A stretch of DNA of 64,000 nucleotides from Arcobacter ellisii (GCF_003544915.1 NZ_CP032097.1:1240001-1304000), one strand, 5' to 3'; counted from the stretch's first letter, positions 27,017-35,782 are shown. Numbers and translations are program-made. Notes: generated by a model from the letters alone, not told the origin.

Positions 27017-27694
27017 TCAACCTCCTGTACTTGTTGGAGATGAGAATGAAGAAGATTTAGTAGAAGTTGAAGATGTTGAATTTGTATTATTCCCACCAAA
27101 AAATCCACTTTTTTTATCCCCACTTGTTGAAGTTGAACTAGTTGTTGGACTTTTTGTAAATGAACTTTGAGATTTACTATATGTTTGAGGAGATTTATAT
27201 TGAGCTGCTCTTTGGTTTTGATAATTTTGATTATTAAATAGTTTATTTCCAAGCCAAGAACCTATCATTGCTCCTGCAATTGAAGATAATAAAACTCCAC
27301 CAAGTCCCATTCCACCATCACTTAATTGTGCATTTGGATTTGTTAAAGCTGAAGTTCCAGCATCAATTTTTGCTTCTTCTTCTTTTACAAGTTTATCAAT
27401 CTCTTCTTGAGTTAAAATTCTTTCACTTCCATCAGGTTTTCTAAGAACAATAGTTGTTTTAGAAGCTGGAAATTCATCTGCAATTGCATATTTACCATCT
27501 GCTGATTCTTCAATAACTACAAATGCACCTTGTTTTTGACTTGCATCTGTAAATGTATTATTTTGACCTTGGTTTTGATTTTGGTTATTACTTCCCTTGT
27601 CTTCACAACCTGTTAAACCAATAACTAAAATTGCACCAAGCCCACCAACTATCGCATAATCAGATATTTTTTTAATATGATTTTTTCTTTTCAA
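27017..27694 (-). CDS. UPF0323 (YgiB-like) lipoprotein
   Basis: A 225-residue protein from TTG 27694. The N-terminal hydrophobic stretch ends in I-G-L-T-G-C, a lipobox, so the mature protein should be lipidated. A Gln/Asn-rich stretch follows, then a conserved part (V-V-I-E-E-S-A-D-G-K-Y), a glycine-rich hydrophobic stretch (G-V-L-L-S-S-I-A-G-A-M-I-G-S-W-L-G) and a Ser/Thr-rich low-complexity tail (from about residue 165). Proteins of this layout in Campylobacterota are called UPF0323. The function is unknown; the pairing with the ATP-grasp gene is conserved in other bacteria. Confidence 0.82.
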   Translation of the reverse strand: MKRKNHIKKISDYAIVGGLGAILVIGLTGCEDKGSNNQNQNQGQNNTFTDASQKQGAFVVIEESADGKYAIADEFPASKTTIVLRKPDGSERILTQEEIDKLVKEEEAKIDAGTSALTNPNAQLSDGGMGLGGVLLSSIAGAMIGSWLGNKLFNNQNYQNQRAAQYKSPQTYSKSQSSFTKSPTTSSTSTSGDKKSGFFGGNNTNSTSSTSTKSSSFSSPTSTGG

Positions 27695-27791
27695 AATTAA
27701 TAATCCTTTTATCTTTTTTCTATAATTTTAATATATTATGATACTTAAAATATTCTATAAATTAGATGAAGATTATTTTATCTTGTTTTGG

Positions 27792-29699
27792 TTAATCAAC
27801 GGTAATCTTATCTTTTCCTGTTCTTTTAGATTGATACATTAAATCATCAATTCTTTTAAATATAGATTCTTCATCATCATTTTTATGTATTTGAGTTAAA
27901 CCTACACTAACTGTAATAGGATGATTTTCTATTATGGTTGTACATTTTATTAAATTTCTAATTTTATCAATAGATAAATAGGCTTCATCTATTAAAGTTT
28001 TTGGATATAAAATAATAAACTCTTCTCCACCAACTCTAAAAAGTAAATCAGTATTTCTTATATGTTGTTTAGCTATTTCGCAAACTTCTATTAAAACTTT
28101 ATCTCCAATATCATGTCCATAATTATCATTTACTAATTTAAAATCATCAATATCAAATAAAGCAATACAAAAATAACTTTCATATCTTTTGAACAATTCA
28201 ACTTTTTCTTTTAATCTTTGATTAAAAGATTTTCTATTATAAACTTTTGTAAGTTCATCCATTGTTGCTTGTTCTTCAAGTTTTTTTTGAGTTTCATATA
28301 AACTTGTGATATCTCTACTAACTCCTAAAATTCCTATTTGTGCACCCATACATTTCAAAGGTCTTTTTTTAGATTGAAAAAGTAACATTTTATTATCAAT
28401 CTCAAACCACTCTTCTTGGATTATTAACTCTTTTGATTTTAGAACTTTTAAATCATTTTCTCTAAATATTTGTGCATATTTTTTATCAAAAATCTCAAAA
28501 TCATCTTTTCCTATAATTTCATTTTCAGTTTTATTAGCAAGTTTTTTAAATGCATCATTACAACCTATATATTTTAAATTTTGATTTTTATAATAAATTA
28601 AATCATCACTTGTATTTATAACAGCATTAAGTAAATTTTTTTTATCATGAATTCTTTTTAAAAAATAAATAATCAAAATAAAGATAATAGTCATAAAAAT
28701 AATTAACATAATTAGTAGATTTCTTTGTTGATAATCTAATTCATAAACGATTTTTTTATGATGATTATCTTCATAAATAAAAGAATCTAAATCTAATTTC
28801 TCTTTTGTTAAACCTAAAATTCTAAATACATCTAAAGTTTTTTCTAGTTTAGTTCTATCTAAACAACCTATCTTATTATCGTTTTCATTTATGATTAATT
28901 TTTCTAAAATTTCACCTTCTTTAATAAGATTTATCAAAGATTTATTTTGAGAATTATATTTTTTGTATATTATTTCTGCTGTTTCTGCTTTATTTTTTAA
29001 AGCATATTCCCAACCTTTTAAACTTGCTTCATAAAAGTTTTTTGTAGTTGTTGGGTTATTTTTTATAAATTTTGATGAAGTAAATAAAATATCACTATAA
29101 AAATCAAATCCATAATCTTTTGGATGAAAAATTTTATATTTTATCCCTTTTTCTTGAAGTAATATAGGTTCATTTGAGATATAAGAAGCCATTAAATCAG
29201 TTTTTTTATTTATTAAATCATTAATATTAAAAGAGTGAGTAATCATATTTACATGTTCTTTGTAAATACCATTTGAGTTTAACATTGCCATTATCGAAGC
29301 TGTAAATTTAGCATCAGGAGTAATCATGATTTTTTTATTTTTAAAATCAGATATAGTTTTTATCTCTTCATTTGTTGTAAGTAACATCAAAGGAGAGTGT
29401 TGAAAAATTGCTCCTAAAGCTACAATATCATAACCATTTATTTTATCTAATAATAAAGATGAACGCCCAATGGCAAAATCAGCTTTTTCTTCTTTTATCA
29501 TATCGACCAATTCGATTTTATTGTTTAGCTCATTTAAAGTAACATTTAATCCAACATCTTTATAAAAACCCTTTTCTTTTGCAATATAATAACCTGCAAA
29601 TTGAAATTGATTTAACCAACTTAATTGTAAAGTTAAGTTTTTCTTTTCATTAGAATATAAAGAAGCAATAAGCATAAATAGAATAAATAATATTTTCAT
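27792..29699 (-). CDS. Binding-protein (NMT1-like)/PAS/GGDEF diguanylate cyclase
   Basis: A 635-residue membrane sensor. ATG 29699 is chosen, with AAGGAG five bases before it. It has a signal peptide, then an NMT1/ThiY-type substrate-binding domain (L-Q-L-S-W-L-N-Q-F-Q-F-A-G-Y-Y-I-A, residues about 25-240) in the periplasm. One membrane helix lies at about 325-345, a PAS domain at about 355-470, and a GGDEF domain with R-V-G-G-E-E-F at the end. It probably makes c-di-GMP when a small ligand binds outside. The ligand cannot be read from the sequence (thiamine-pyrimidine-like in the NMT1 family). Confidence 0.85.
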   Translation of the reverse strand: MKILFILFMLIASLYSNEKKNLTLQLSWLNQFQFAGYYIAKEKGFYKDVGLNVTLNELNNKIELVDMIKEEKADFAIGRSSLLLDKINGYDIVALGAIFQHSPLMLLTTNEEIKTISDFKNKKIMITPDAKFTASIMAMLNSNGIYKEHVNMITHSFNINDLINKKTDLMASYISNEPILLQEKGIKYKIFHPKDYGFDFYSDILFTSSKFIKNNPTTTKNFYEASLKGWEYALKNKAETAEIIYKKYNSQNKSLINLIKEGEILEKLIINENDNKIGCLDRTKLEKTLDVFRILGLTKEKLDLDSFIYEDNHHKKIVYELDYQQRNLLIMLIIFMTIIFILIIYFLKRIHDKKNLLNAVINTSDDLIYYKNQNLKYIGCNDAFKKLANKTENEIIGKDDFEIFDKKYAQIFRENDLKVLKSKELIIQEEWFEIDNKMLLFQSKKRPLKCMGAQIGILGVSRDITSLYETQKKLEEQATMDELTKVYNRKSFNQRLKEKVELFKRYESYFCIALFDIDDFKLVNDNYGHDIGDKVLIEVCEIAKQHIRNTDLLFRVGGEEFIILYPKTLIDEAYLSIDKIRNLIKCTTIIENHPITVSVGLTQIHKNDDEESIFKRIDDLMYQSKRTGKDKITVD

Positions 29700-29829
29700 A
29701 ATCACTCCTTTTTATCCATATATCTACCATTATCATATCATAAAAATAAATATTCTAACAATATAAATTTTTAGAATTTAAACTTAATATAAAATTATAT
29801 TTTAATATTAATTTAAGTATGATAGAAGA

Positions 29830-30918
29830 ATGTTAAGATTAAATATATACCTCATTTTACTAGCATTTACTGTTATAACTCTTCAAGCAAAAGAGATAAA
29901 TTATATAAATACATATAGCAAACTAATAACAAATAATCTTAAATTAGTAAATTTAGATGAAGAGAATGCAGAATTTAAAATGGAAAAAAAAGAAGAAAAT
30001 TTTGATTATTCCCTAAGATATAATTTGGGTAAATCAGTTTATGAAGATAGTAGTTATTTGGATTATCATAGTGAAGATTTTTACAATGAAGATTCTTATA
30101 ATTTACTTTTTAAAAGTAGTATTTATTTATATGATTATATGTGGGTGAATTTTAATATTAATTATAAAGATTCTATAAGAAGTGTAATAGATACTTCAGG
30201 TGGAGTTGCCTATAAAAAGAAAAGTATAAAAGAAGAATCAGCGGTTAAGTTATATTATAAACCAAATTCAATTATCGTGTCAAATATAAGTTTTGAAAAC
30301 TTAAATAATAGTATTGATTATGATAAATTTGTAAATCAAAGTTTTAAAAACACAAATAATAAAAAACTTAGTTTTAATGTTTCTTCAGAACTTGGTTTTG
30401 CAACACTTAATAGCTCTTTTTATCAAATAGTAAGAGATAATAACTATTTGTCTCAAAGTGATGACAGTGATGATTATTTACAAAGTTCTGAAGAGTTATA
30501 TCGAGGATTGGAATTTTCATTATCAAAAGATTTAACTAAAGATTTAAAAGTTACAACAACAGCAAAAATTTCTGATATTAAAATTTTAAATAGTAATTTA
30601 GAAGAATTAATAGGAAATGTTCCAACTTATTCTCCTCAAAAAGAGATAGATTTAAAAGCAGAATATTTATATAAAGATATAAAATTTATTAGTAAAGTTA
30701 CTTATGTTGGAAGTAGATATAGTGACAATGTAAATAGTGATAAATTAAATAGTTATGCTATTGGAAGTTTAGGAGCTATATTTTTTACTAAAATAGATGA
30801 TGAAGATGTAAAAATAGATTTAAGTATTAAAAATATTTTAAATAAAGATTATTATATTTATTCAGATACAAAAGGCGATTCGACAAATTTTATGATGAAT
30901 ATGTCTATGCAATTTTGA
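29830..30918 (+). CDS. Small outer-membrane barrel protein resembling the end of a TonB receptor
   Basis: A 362-residue protein with a signal peptide (about residues 1-20, cleavage near L-Q-A-K) and many alternating strand segments. The end resembles a TonB-dependent receptor barrel (Y-S-P-Q-K-E-I-D-L-K-A-E-Y, then I-D-L-S-I-K-N-I-L-N-K-D-Y-Y), and the last residue is phenylalanine, the usual assembly signal of outer-membrane proteins. There is no plug domain and no TonB box, and the protein is about half the usual receptor length. It precedes a sensor kinase gene by 41 bases. It could be a decayed receptor that kept a start, or a barrel with its own role. Confidence 0.6.
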   Translation: MLRLNIYLILLAFTVITLQAKEINYINTYSKLITNNLKLVNLDEENAEFKMEKKEENFDYSLRYNLGKSVYEDSSYLDYHSEDFYNEDSYNLLFKSSIYLYDYMWVNFNINYKDSIRSVIDTSGGVAYKKKSIKEESAVKLYYKPNSIIVSNISFENLNNSIDYDKFVNQSFKNTNNKKLSFNVSSELGFATLNSSFYQIVRDNNYLSQSDDSDDYLQSSEELYRGLEFSLSKDLTKDLKVTTTAKISDIKILNSNLEELIGNVPTYSPQKEIDLKAEYLYKDIKFISKVTYVGSRYSDNVNSDKLNSYAIGSLGAIFFTKIDDEDVKIDLSIKNILNKDYYIYSDTKGDSTNFMMNMSMQF

Positions 30919-30959
30919 TTTGATTTTGTATAATAACTTATCAAAATTCTGGATTTAAT

Positions 30960-32801
30960 ATGTTTTATTTAAAAATAATCTTTTTATTACTCTTCTCTTC
31001 AACTCTTTTTGCAAATATAATAGATATAAATGAAGAGACAAAAACTTTAGATATTCTCTCTAAAAGCGAAATTTATATAGATAAAAATAAGAATCTTACT
31101 TTTGAAGATATCAAAAATCAAAATATAAAATTTGAAAAAAATAACAAAAATATTTTATCTTATGGTTATTCTCCAACTTTTGATGTTTGGATTAAATTTA
31201 CTCTAAAAAATAGTTCTAAGAAAACAATAAAAAAGATTATTGAATATGATAATCCTCTTACAACAAATGTGGATTTTTTTGATTTTAATAAAAATAGTAT
31301 TCAAAAAGATGGTCTTTTATCTAAAGATATAAATAAATTTGTAATAAATCCAATTTTTTCAATTGAGTTAAATCCAAATGAAGAAAATACCTATTTTATA
31401 AAAGCTTCTTCTTTTATAACAACTTTAATAATTGATTTAAAACTTCTTGATGAAGAGAGTTTTTACAAAAAAGAGATAAAACATCAAATAATTCTTTCTC
31501 TGTTTTTTGGAGCAATGTTTATTCTTGGAATTTATAACTTTTTTATCTATTTATTTACAAGAGATATTAGTTATTTATATTATGTATTATATATTTTAGG
31601 TTTAATAATTCATCATTTGATGTACACAGGTATTGCAAATGTATATTTTTTAAATTATGAACAAAAAATAACAATAGTTAGTCTTGCTTCTGTTATAGTT
31701 GCTATTCCTGTTTATGCTTTGGGATTATTTACAAAAAGTTTTTTACAAACAAAACAGTATAAAAAATTTAATATGGTTTTAAATGGATTTTTAATTCTTA
31801 TTCCAATTTCTGTAATATTTTTCCTAGTAACAGATGATTATGATAAATATAGAAATACTTTTACAATGCTATTTTTAGTTTTTTTGATGATAATTACACT
31901 TTATGCAACTCTTAAAAAGAATAAACAAGCCTATTTTATCTTCTTTGCTTGGGTTATTTTTTTATCTTCTGGATTATTGATGTATTTATCAAGTGCAGGA
32001 ATATTTGATATAAAAAAATATTTTCCTTATTTAATTGAAGCCTCTTTTGTAATTGAAGCAATAATTTTTTCTATAGCTTTAGCAAATAAAATCACAAATC
32101 TTCAAAAAGAAAAAAATGAAGCTAACCAAAAACTAATTATTCAAAAAGAGAATGAAACTAAAAGATTATCAAATGAAGTTAATTTAAGAACAAAAGATTT
32201 AAAAAATGCTCTTGATGAAAAAGAGTTATTATTAAAAGAGTTAAATCATAGAGTAAAAAATAATATGCAAACAATTGTATCTTTGATTAGACTTCAAAGT
32301 GATGAAATAGAAAATGAAAAATTAAAAGATATTTTATTAACTATTCAAAATCGAATTAGTGCAATGGGTCATTTACACGAACTTTTATATAAACAAGATG
32401 ATATAAATTATATTGATGTTTATGAATATTTTGAAGTTTTAATTGATGAAGTAAGAGAAAGTTATGATAGTTTTATAGAGATTCATTTAGATATAAAAAC
32501 TAAACTAAAAATGGAACAATCAATTTATTGTGGACTTATTATAAATGAACTTATTACAAATTCCTTTAAATACGCATTTCCAGATAAAAAAGGAAATATT
32601 CTTATAACTTTAGAAAAAGAGAATGAAAATATAAAATTAACTATTAAAGACGATGGAATAGGCTTTGATGAAACAAAAGTTAATTTCTCATTAGGTTTTA
32701 CTTTGGTAAAAACTCTTGCAGTTAGTCAATTAAAAGGTGAAATAGATATAAATTCTAAAAATGGTGTAACAACGACTATTTTGTGGAATGAAGATGAATA
32801 G
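30960..32801 (+). CDS. 7TMR-DISM sensor histidine kinase, HisKA_2 type
   Basis: A 613-residue kinase. It has a signal peptide, a 7TMR-DISMED2-like extracytoplasmic domain (about residues 25-160), and about seven membrane segments (about 175-375). A coiled coil leads into a HisKA_2 dimerisation domain with L-K-E-L-N-H-R-V-K-N-N-M-Q as the phospho-acceptor block, then an ATPase domain with N-E-L-I-T-N-S-F-K-Y-A-F-P and D-D-G-I-G-F. The extracytoplasmic domain family often binds carbohydrates or lipids. The gene overlaps the response regulator gene that follows, so they form a two-component pair. Confidence 0.88.
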   Translation: MFYLKIIFLLLFSSTLFANIIDINEETKTLDILSKSEIYIDKNKNLTFEDIKNQNIKFEKNNKNILSYGYSPTFDVWIKFTLKNSSKKTIKKIIEYDNPLTTNVDFFDFNKNSIQKDGLLSKDINKFVINPIFSIELNPNEENTYFIKASSFITTLIIDLKLLDEESFYKKEIKHQIILSLFFGAMFILGIYNFFIYLFTRDISYLYYVLYILGLIIHHLMYTGIANVYFLNYEQKITIVSLASVIVAIPVYALGLFTKSFLQTKQYKKFNMVLNGFLILIPISVIFFLVTDDYDKYRNTFTMLFLVFLMIITLYATLKKNKQAYFIFFAWVIFLSSGLLMYLSSAGIFDIKKYFPYLIEASFVIEAIIFSIALANKITNLQKEKNEANQKLIIQKENETKRLSNEVNLRTKDLKNALDEKELLLKELNHRVKNNMQTIVSLIRLQSDEIENEKLKDILLTIQNRISAMGHLHELLYKQDDINYIDVYEYFEVLIDEVRESYDSFIEIHLDIKTKLKMEQSIYCGLIINELITNSFKYAFPDKKGNILITLEKENENIKLTIKDDGIGFDETKVNFSLGFTLVKTLAVSQLKGEIDINSKNGVTTTILWNEDE

Positions 32802-33483
32802 TGTAAAAATTTTAATAATCGAAGATGAAGCAATAGTAGCTTTAGATATAAAAAGAATTATAAATAACTTAGGTCATAATGTAGTAGATATTGTATCAAA
32901 TTTTGAAGATGCAATAAAAAGTGTAAAAAAAAATCCACCAGAACTTATTTTTTCAGATATAAATCTTGGAAAAGAAAAAGATGGAATAAATATTATTGAA
33001 GAGATACAAAAAGAAGATTTTATTCCTGTAATTTATCTAACAGCATATAGTGATGAAGAGACTATTCAGCGAGCAATTAGAACAAATCCTTTAGGTTATA
33101 TTTTAAAGCCTTTTAAAAAAGAAGATATTAAATCTACACTATTATTAAGTATTTATAAATTAAAAACACAAACTTATGATAATAATAATAATTCCTATGA
33201 AAAACTAGGATTTGATTATTTTTATGACTTAGAAAATGAAATTCTTTTTTTTAAATCTGAACCTATAAAATTAAGTTTAAAAGAGAAAAAACTGCTTACT
33301 ATTTTGGTTGAAGCAAAAGGTCAAATAGTCTCTTTTAAATATTTAGAATATGTACTTTGGCCAGATGCACCAATTAGTGATAGTACATTACGAACTTTAA
33401 TTTATCGACTAAGAACAAAACTAAATTATAAGATAATTGATACCATTTCAAGCATTGGATGTAAAATCTCAAAAAGTCCATAG
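32794..33483 (+). CDS. OmpR-type response regulator 1
   Basis: A 229-residue regulator with receiver (I-I-E-D-E, F-S-D-I-N-L-G with the phospho-acceptor aspartate, Y-L-T-A-Y, L-K-P-F) and C-terminal winged helix (S-D-S-T-L-R-T-L-I-Y-R-L-R-T-K-L). ATG 32794 is favoured by GTGGA six bases upstream; ATG 32788 is also possible. It overlaps the kinase gene. A close paralogue lies at 34378. It is the natural candidate to bind the TGTGACG direct repeats just downstream, since this family binds tandem repeats near one helical turn apart. Confidence 0.88.
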   Translation: MNSVKILIIEDEAIVALDIKRIINNLGHNVVDIVSNFEDAIKSVKKNPPELIFSDINLGKEKDGINIIEEIQKEDFIPVIYLTAYSDEETIQRAIRTNPLGYILKPFKKEDIKSTLLLSIYKLKTQTYDNNNNSYEKLGFDYFYDLENEILFFKSEPIKLSLKEKKLLTILVEAKGQIVSFKYLEYVLWPDAPISDSTLRTLIYRLRTKLNYKIIDTISSIGCKISKSP

Positions 33484-33494
33484 AAAGCCCATTC

Positions 33495-33513
33495 TGTGAC
33501 GCTAACTGTGACG
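33495..33513 (+). promoter_or_regulatory. Direct-repeat operator TGTGACG-N5-TGTGACG, site 1
   Basis: Two copies of TGTGACG start 12 bases apart, upstream of the LuxI-like gene. A likely -10 (TAATAA, 33520-33525) begins seven bases after the second copy. The same geometry recurs at 34319 and 35069. Confidence 0.7.
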
Positions 33514-33526
33514 TTCCTCTAATAAA

Positions 33527-33550
33527 GTTTGTCCTAAAAAAAGGACAAAC
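33527..33550 (+). promoter_or_regulatory. Hairpin that covers the ribosome binding site
   Basis: GTTTGTCCT (33527-33535) pairs perfectly with AGGACAAAC (33542-33550), with a six-A loop. The AAGGA ribosome site (33541-33545) of the gene starting at 33553 is mostly in the right arm, so translation may depend on opening this stem. Confidence 0.55.
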
Positions 33551-33552
33551 AA

Positions 33553-34314
33553 ATGGCTTACATAAATAAAAACATTTCTCTAAATCAACTTCAAGAAATT
33601 ATCAAAAGTGATATTTCAACAAAACAAGCTTATCTTCCTGACTCTTTTATCTCATTACAAAAACATGCTTTAGAAATATTTCAAAAAAGGATTTTTTTAG
33701 AAAGTGTTTTAGAAGATACAATCTCTTTTAATAGAAAATTATCTTGGGAAGACAAATATAAAAATTTATCTTTAGTAAAAAGTGCAGAAGAGTTAATAGA
33801 GGTTTTTAAACTAAGAAGTGATGTCTTCACAGAAATTAATTATCAAGATGAATTCCCAGATACGATAGAGGGATTAAATTTTGATATTTATGATAAAACA
33901 TATGCAGTTATTTATTACAAAAATAATAAAGAAGTATCAGCCACAATAAGATTGATTTTTGATTCAGAAAACAAACTTCCTTCTGAAAATAAATTTACAT
34001 TTAATGATATGAGAAATAAATACAATTGTATAGGTGAAATTTCAAGAAATATTGTAAAAAATAGAGGTCAAGGTCTAAATCTTGAGTTTAAATACTTAAT
34101 GTGTGGAATATATAACGTATTTATGAATAATGATATTGATATTGCTCTTTCTGGAATTAGACAAGAACATTTGAAATTATTCAAAAAATTAGGTGGAGTT
34201 GAAATATATAAAGAATTAGAATCTTATGGAAGTTTAGAAACACCTTGTTTAATCATCTCTTATGACCCCACAAATGCCTCAAATTTTTTTAAAAAAGTTT
34301 TTTTAGAAGAATAA
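33553..34314 (+). CDS. LuxI/FeeM-like N-acyl synthase (GNAT fold)
   Basis: A 253-residue protein. After about 65 residues of unrelated sequence, the pattern of autoinducer synthases is seen in order: R88 and F92 in L-R-S-D-V-F, D111 and D114 in F-D-I-Y-D, R133 in S-A-T-I-R-L-I-F, and E162-x-S-R165 in G-E-I-S-R-N-I-V. These match the conserved residues of LuxI and of the related N-acyl amino acid synthase FeeM. A cytoplasmic enzyme making an N-acyl amine from acyl carrier protein is expected; the amine and acyl chain are unknown. No LuxR-type receptor is nearby. It has its own operator at 33495 and a hairpin at its ribosome site. Confidence 0.65.
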   Translation: MAYINKNISLNQLQEIIKSDISTKQAYLPDSFISLQKHALEIFQKRIFLESVLEDTISFNRKLSWEDKYKNLSLVKSAEELIEVFKLRSDVFTEINYQDEFPDTIEGLNFDIYDKTYAVIYYKNNKEVSATIRLIFDSENKLPSENKFTFNDMRNKYNCIGEISRNIVKNRGQGLNLEFKYLMCGIYNVFMNNDIDIALSGIRQEHLKLFKKLGGVEIYKELESYGSLETPCLIISYDPTNASNFFKKVFLEE

Positions 34315-34318
34315 TTTT

Positions 34319-34337
34319 TGTGACGAAAAATGTGACA
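34319..34337 (+). promoter_or_regulatory. Direct-repeat operator TGTGACG-N5-TGTGACA, site 2
   Basis: It has the same 12-base step as site 1. A likely -10 TGATAAT (34344-34350) follows after six bases and the second response regulator starts at 34378. The repeats cover the -35 region, as at activator-dependent promoters of the PhoB type. Confidence 0.7.
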
Positions 34338-34377
34338 CAAAAATGATAATATTTTTTAAATATGAAAAGTAGGAAGT

Positions 34378-35058
34378 ATGAAAAAAACTAAAATCCTTAT
34401 AGTAGAAGATGAAAGTATTGTTGCCCTTGATATAAAAAGAACCCTAGAAAAGCTTGATTATGAGATAACAAATACAGCTTTTGATTATCAAGGAGCTATT
34501 AATAGTGTATTGATGAATAAACCTGATTTGATTTTAATGGATGTAAATTTAGGTAAAAGTAAAGATGGAATTGAAACAGCAAAAAAGATAAAAAGTTTTG
34601 ATGATATTCCTATTATTTTTCTTACTGCATTTTCTGATGAAGAGACAATAAATAGGGCTATTCAAACAAAACCAGTAAGTTATTTAATAAAACCTTTTAA
34701 AAGAGATGAATTAAAATCAAATATTATGTTAGGACTTTATAAAAATAGGGGCTTAAAAGAGGATTTTATTAATAATAATCTTATTTGTATAGGAGAAGAT
34801 TACTATTTTAATAATGATGAAAATAAACTTTACTATAAATCTTTACCAATAAATCTTGGTTCAAAAGAGGTTTTACTTCTAAAAATACTTTTAGAATCAA
34901 AAGGTCAAATTGTATCATTTGCTGATTTGGAAAGTTTAATTTGGGGGTCATGCATTATTTCTGATAGCACCTTAAGAACATTGATTTATCGACTTAGAAC
35001 AAAATTAGAATATAAATTTATAGAAACAATTCCTTATGTAGGATGTCGAATCTGCTGA
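34378..35058 (+). CDS. OmpR-type response regulator 2
   Basis: A 226-residue paralogue of the regulator at 32794. The receiver has V-E-D-E, L-M-D-V-N-L-G with the phospho-acceptor, F-L-T-A-F and I-K-P-F, and the C-terminal winged helix has S-D-S-T-L-R-T-L-I-Y-R-L-R-T-K-L, nearly identical in its recognition helix to regulator 1. The two therefore probably bind the same repeats. It has no kinase gene of its own nearby and carries operator site 2 in its promoter, which suggests positive feedback or a relay from regulator 1. Confidence 0.88.
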   Translation: MKKTKILIVEDESIVALDIKRTLEKLDYEITNTAFDYQGAINSVLMNKPDLILMDVNLGKSKDGIETAKKIKSFDDIPIIFLTAFSDEETINRAIQTKPVSYLIKPFKRDELKSNIMLGLYKNRGLKEDFINNNLICIGEDYYFNNDENKLYYKSLPINLGSKEVLLLKILLESKGQIVSFADLESLIWGSCIISDSTLRTLIYRLRTKLEYKFIETIPYVGCRIC

Positions 35059-35068
35059 TTTGAAAAAT

Positions 35069-35087
35069 TGTGACGCAATATGTGACG
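35069..35087 (+). promoter_or_regulatory. Direct-repeat operator TGTGACG-N5-TGTGACG, site 3
   Basis: Third copy of the same 19-base layout, followed after five bases by TAGATA (35093-35098) as a possible -10, upstream of the small membrane protein at 35123. Confidence 0.68.
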
Positions 35088-35122
35088 TGCTTTAGATAAA
35101 ATTTTTGATTAAGTATTAGGAA

Positions 35123-35569
35123 ATGGAAAAGTTAATGAATAAAATAGTTGTTTTTTGGAAAGTTTATTTTTGGTTTGTAATGTTTTCTTCATTATGTTTA
35201 TTAGGATTTTTATTTCTTAATGAAGAGAAACTATTTTTTGGAAATATTTTTTCACGAATTTATGATTTTTTCTTTTTGAGTGTAGCAACAATTTCAATAC
35301 TAAGTATTAGAGGATATATTTATAAAAAACGATATTTTTCTAAGTATATTTGGGTCTTTTTATTTTTGATAATAATAGTTGACTCTTTAGGGTATCTATT
35401 TTTCGAATTTGACTATTTATTTAGTATAAATAATTATTATTTATACTTTGGTATTTTGTTTTTACCTTGGTATTATGTTTTATATAAATATACATTTTGT
35501 ATGAATGAAATTTTTGAAGATGAATTAAATTATGAATTTGAATCTTTTTCTTCTTTAATCTCAGGGTAA
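35123..35569 (+). CDS. Small membrane protein of unknown function
   Basis: A 148-residue protein with about four hydrophobic segments (about residues 10-30, 45-60, 73-92 and 105-125) and an acidic tail (E-D-E-L-N-Y-E-F-E-S). No family was recognised. TTAGGAAA stands before the ATG. Its promoter carries operator site 3, so it is probably an output of the two-component system just upstream. It overlaps a possible small gene on the other strand at its end. Confidence 0.7.
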   Translation: MEKLMNKIVVFWKVYFWFVMFSSLCLLGFLFLNEEKLFFGNIFSRIYDFFFLSVATISILSIRGYIYKKRYFSKYIWVFLFLIIIVDSLGYLFFEFDYLFSINNYYLYFGILFLPWYYVLYKYTFCMNEIFEDELNYEFESFSSLISG

Positions 35570-35703
35570 CACAAAAGAATTTTTTCTTTACTTTCCCTTT
35601 TGCATTTATTGCAAAAGTAAATGTAATTTGAATTTAGTTTTTCATCTTGTGGTAAGATGATGTAATTTTTCTTTGTTCCACAAAGCTTTATTATTTTTTT
35701 CAT
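35530..35703 (-). CDS. Possible 57-residue cysteine-containing microprotein
   Basis: An open frame begins M-K-K-I-I-K-L-C-G-T and contains C-N-K-C (residues 31-34) with two more cysteines at 8 and 45, a spacing that could bind a metal. A weak AGAAG ribosome site lies six bases upstream. Before the element inserted it would have been the gene downstream of aroE. It overlaps the convergent 35123 gene by 40 bases. Support is only from frame, cysteines and position. Confidence 0.4.
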   Translation of the reverse strand: MKKIIKLCGTKKNYIILPQDEKLNSNYIYFCNKCKRESKEKILLCYPEIKEEKDSNS

Positions 35704-35782
35704 TTTGAACTTCTATTTTTATGTTGTTTACAATGTAATTATAGTTCAAATAAAAATAAAAATAAAGAAAAAAGAAGAAATT

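Noticed and set aside
29784-29799. A near match to the TTAAT-N5-ATTAA motif upstream of the barrel gene
   Set aside because: The right half is ATTAT and the gene has no nitrate link; several other AT-rich near matches are expected.
8660-33537. Sixteen identical bases ATAAAGTTTGTCCTAA at 8660 and 33522
   Set aside because: Both are upstream of genes, but one is inside a promoter and the other is the arm of a hairpin. In AT-rich DNA one such match in 64 kb is near chance.
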